Shown piece by piece: positions 32,925-33,364 of a DNA stretch of 33,364 nt. Source of the stretch: Prevotella sp. (GTDB lineage Bacteria; Bacteroidota; Bacteroidia; Bacteroidales; Bacteroidaceae); the NCBI GenBank assembly GCA_017965475.1, contig JAGCPV010000188.1:1-33364 (forward strand). The letters are read 5' to 3'. The notes under the pieces are model-generated. The model was not told where the DNA came from and searched no databases. It saw nothing but the letters and a program-made list of their open reading frames with translations. Each line of letters opens with the position of its first letter. Within the stretch, counting starts at the first letter, position 1. The position numbers and the translations under genes were made by a program.

Positions 32925-32938
32925 TAGTTGAAAGTGAA
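32911..32938. repeat. 7-bp tandem repeat at the folB/amidase junction
   Basis: TAGTTGA three times, then AAGTGAA. It supplies the folB stop codon and the only available start codons of the amidase gene. Confidence 0.7.
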
Positions 32939-33364
32939 GAGAATCATCATATTTCTGATAACGATATGTTGTGTCGCGGTATCTGTGGATGCTGCGAACA
33001 AGCCCTTTACGCTGGTGATCGATGCCGGACACGGAGGACATGACACGGGAGCCCTTGGCGCCGTTTCAAAGGAGAAAAACCTGACGCTGAAGTTTGCCCT
33101 GGCCTTCGGACGGATGGTAGAATACAACTGTCCTGACGTGAAGGTAATCTATACGCGTAAGACAGATAGGTTCGTGGAGCTCTACCGTCGAGCGGAGATC
33201 GCCAACCAGAACAAGGCCGACCTGTTTATCTCCGTCCATATCAACGCCCTGCCGAAGGGTAGGGTGGCGCGCGGTTTCCAGACCTATACGTTGGGCACCA
33301 GCAAGCGGACGGGCAAGAATACGGGCGTGATGCAGAACCTGGAGGTGGCCAAGCGCGAGAATGC
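32934..33364 (+). CDS. N-acetylmuramoyl-L-alanine amidase (Amidase_3), 5' part, runs off window
   Basis: The frame begins after a TAG at 32925-32927. GTG 32934 gives MKRIIIFLITICCVAVSVDAA, a signal peptide; TTG 32928 adds two residues. The Amidase_3 motifs follow: VIDAGHGGHDTGALG (zinc His), EKNLTLKFA (zinc Glu) and LFISVHINAL (second zinc His). Such enzymes cut the amide between MurNAc and the stem peptide during cell separation. About 143 residues are in the window and the rest lies beyond. Start-codon choice is uncertain because no ATG is available. Confidence 0.88.
   Translation, partial: MKRIIIFLITICCVAVSVDAANKPFTLVIDAGHGGHDTGALGAVSKEKNLTLKFALAFGRMVEYNCPDVKVIYTRKTDRFVELYRRAEIANQNKADLFISVHINALPKGRVARGFQTYTLGTSKRTGKNTGVMQNLEVAKREN

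Overview
The window looks like chromosome from a Bacteroidales member, most probably Prevotella or a close relative. Evidence for this is a SusC/SusD locus, an L-fucokinase/fucose-1-P guanylyltransferase, a fused MurF-alanine racemase, BspA-type leucine-rich repeats, Bacteroidetes promoters of the TTTG-N19-21-TAnnTTTG type, and secreted proteins ending in the short tail YDLNGRRL...GIxIxNGKK. The genus is inference; no search was run.

Layout. (1) 1-6410, + strand, tightly packed: 3' part of fkp, a GSCFA-domain protein, fused murF-alr, and an ExuT-like MFS transporter. (2) 6411-10621: a convergent nitroreductase, a histidine acid phosphatase, and a SpoIIE-type phosphatase gene broken at both ends. 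(3) 10622-15271: a 1549-residue secreted protein combining an alpha/beta-hydrolase with BspA-like and GLUG-like repeats, then a 46-codon small ORF. (4) 15416-16690: an intergenic region of about 1.3 kb full of structure: a hairpin, a perfect 29-bp inverted repeat, four 21-bp repeats with palindromic cores, a second copy of a promoter module found at 7183, a candidate structured ncRNA, and an orphan promoter. (5) 16694-31026: a fructan (probably levan) utilisation locus. On the - strand are the hybrid two-component sensor (HTCS), SusC, SusD, a DUF4960-type surface glycan-binding lipoprotein and a lipoprotein GH32. On the + strand are a periplasmic GH32, a FucP-type sugar MFS and a PfkB fructokinase. 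(6) 31027-33364: a terminator, the 3' remnant of a BspA-like gene, a stand-alone ribonucleotide-reductase C-terminal protein, folB, and the 5' part of an N-acetylmuramoyl-L-alanine amidase gene.

How the fructan locus should work (inference from the family): surface GH32 and SGBP bind and cut fructan, SusC/D import oligosaccharides, the periplasmic GH32 releases fructose, the MFS imports it and fructokinase phosphorylates it. The HTCS periplasmic sugar-binding domain would sense free fructose and switch the locus on.

Most interesting observations. Three copies of one operator, each of 33-34 bp and each exactly 52 bp upstream of a -7 box, precede the SusC operon, the GH32-MFS-fructokinase operon, and a third promoter (16593-16685) that drives no gene. 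The third promoter would make only about 90 nt of RNA before a bidirectional terminator. The HTCS that presumably reads these operators has no HATPase domain: its HisKA region runs almost directly into the receiver. Degenerate 7- to 8-bp tandem repeats recur at gene junctions and inside two loops of coding sequence.
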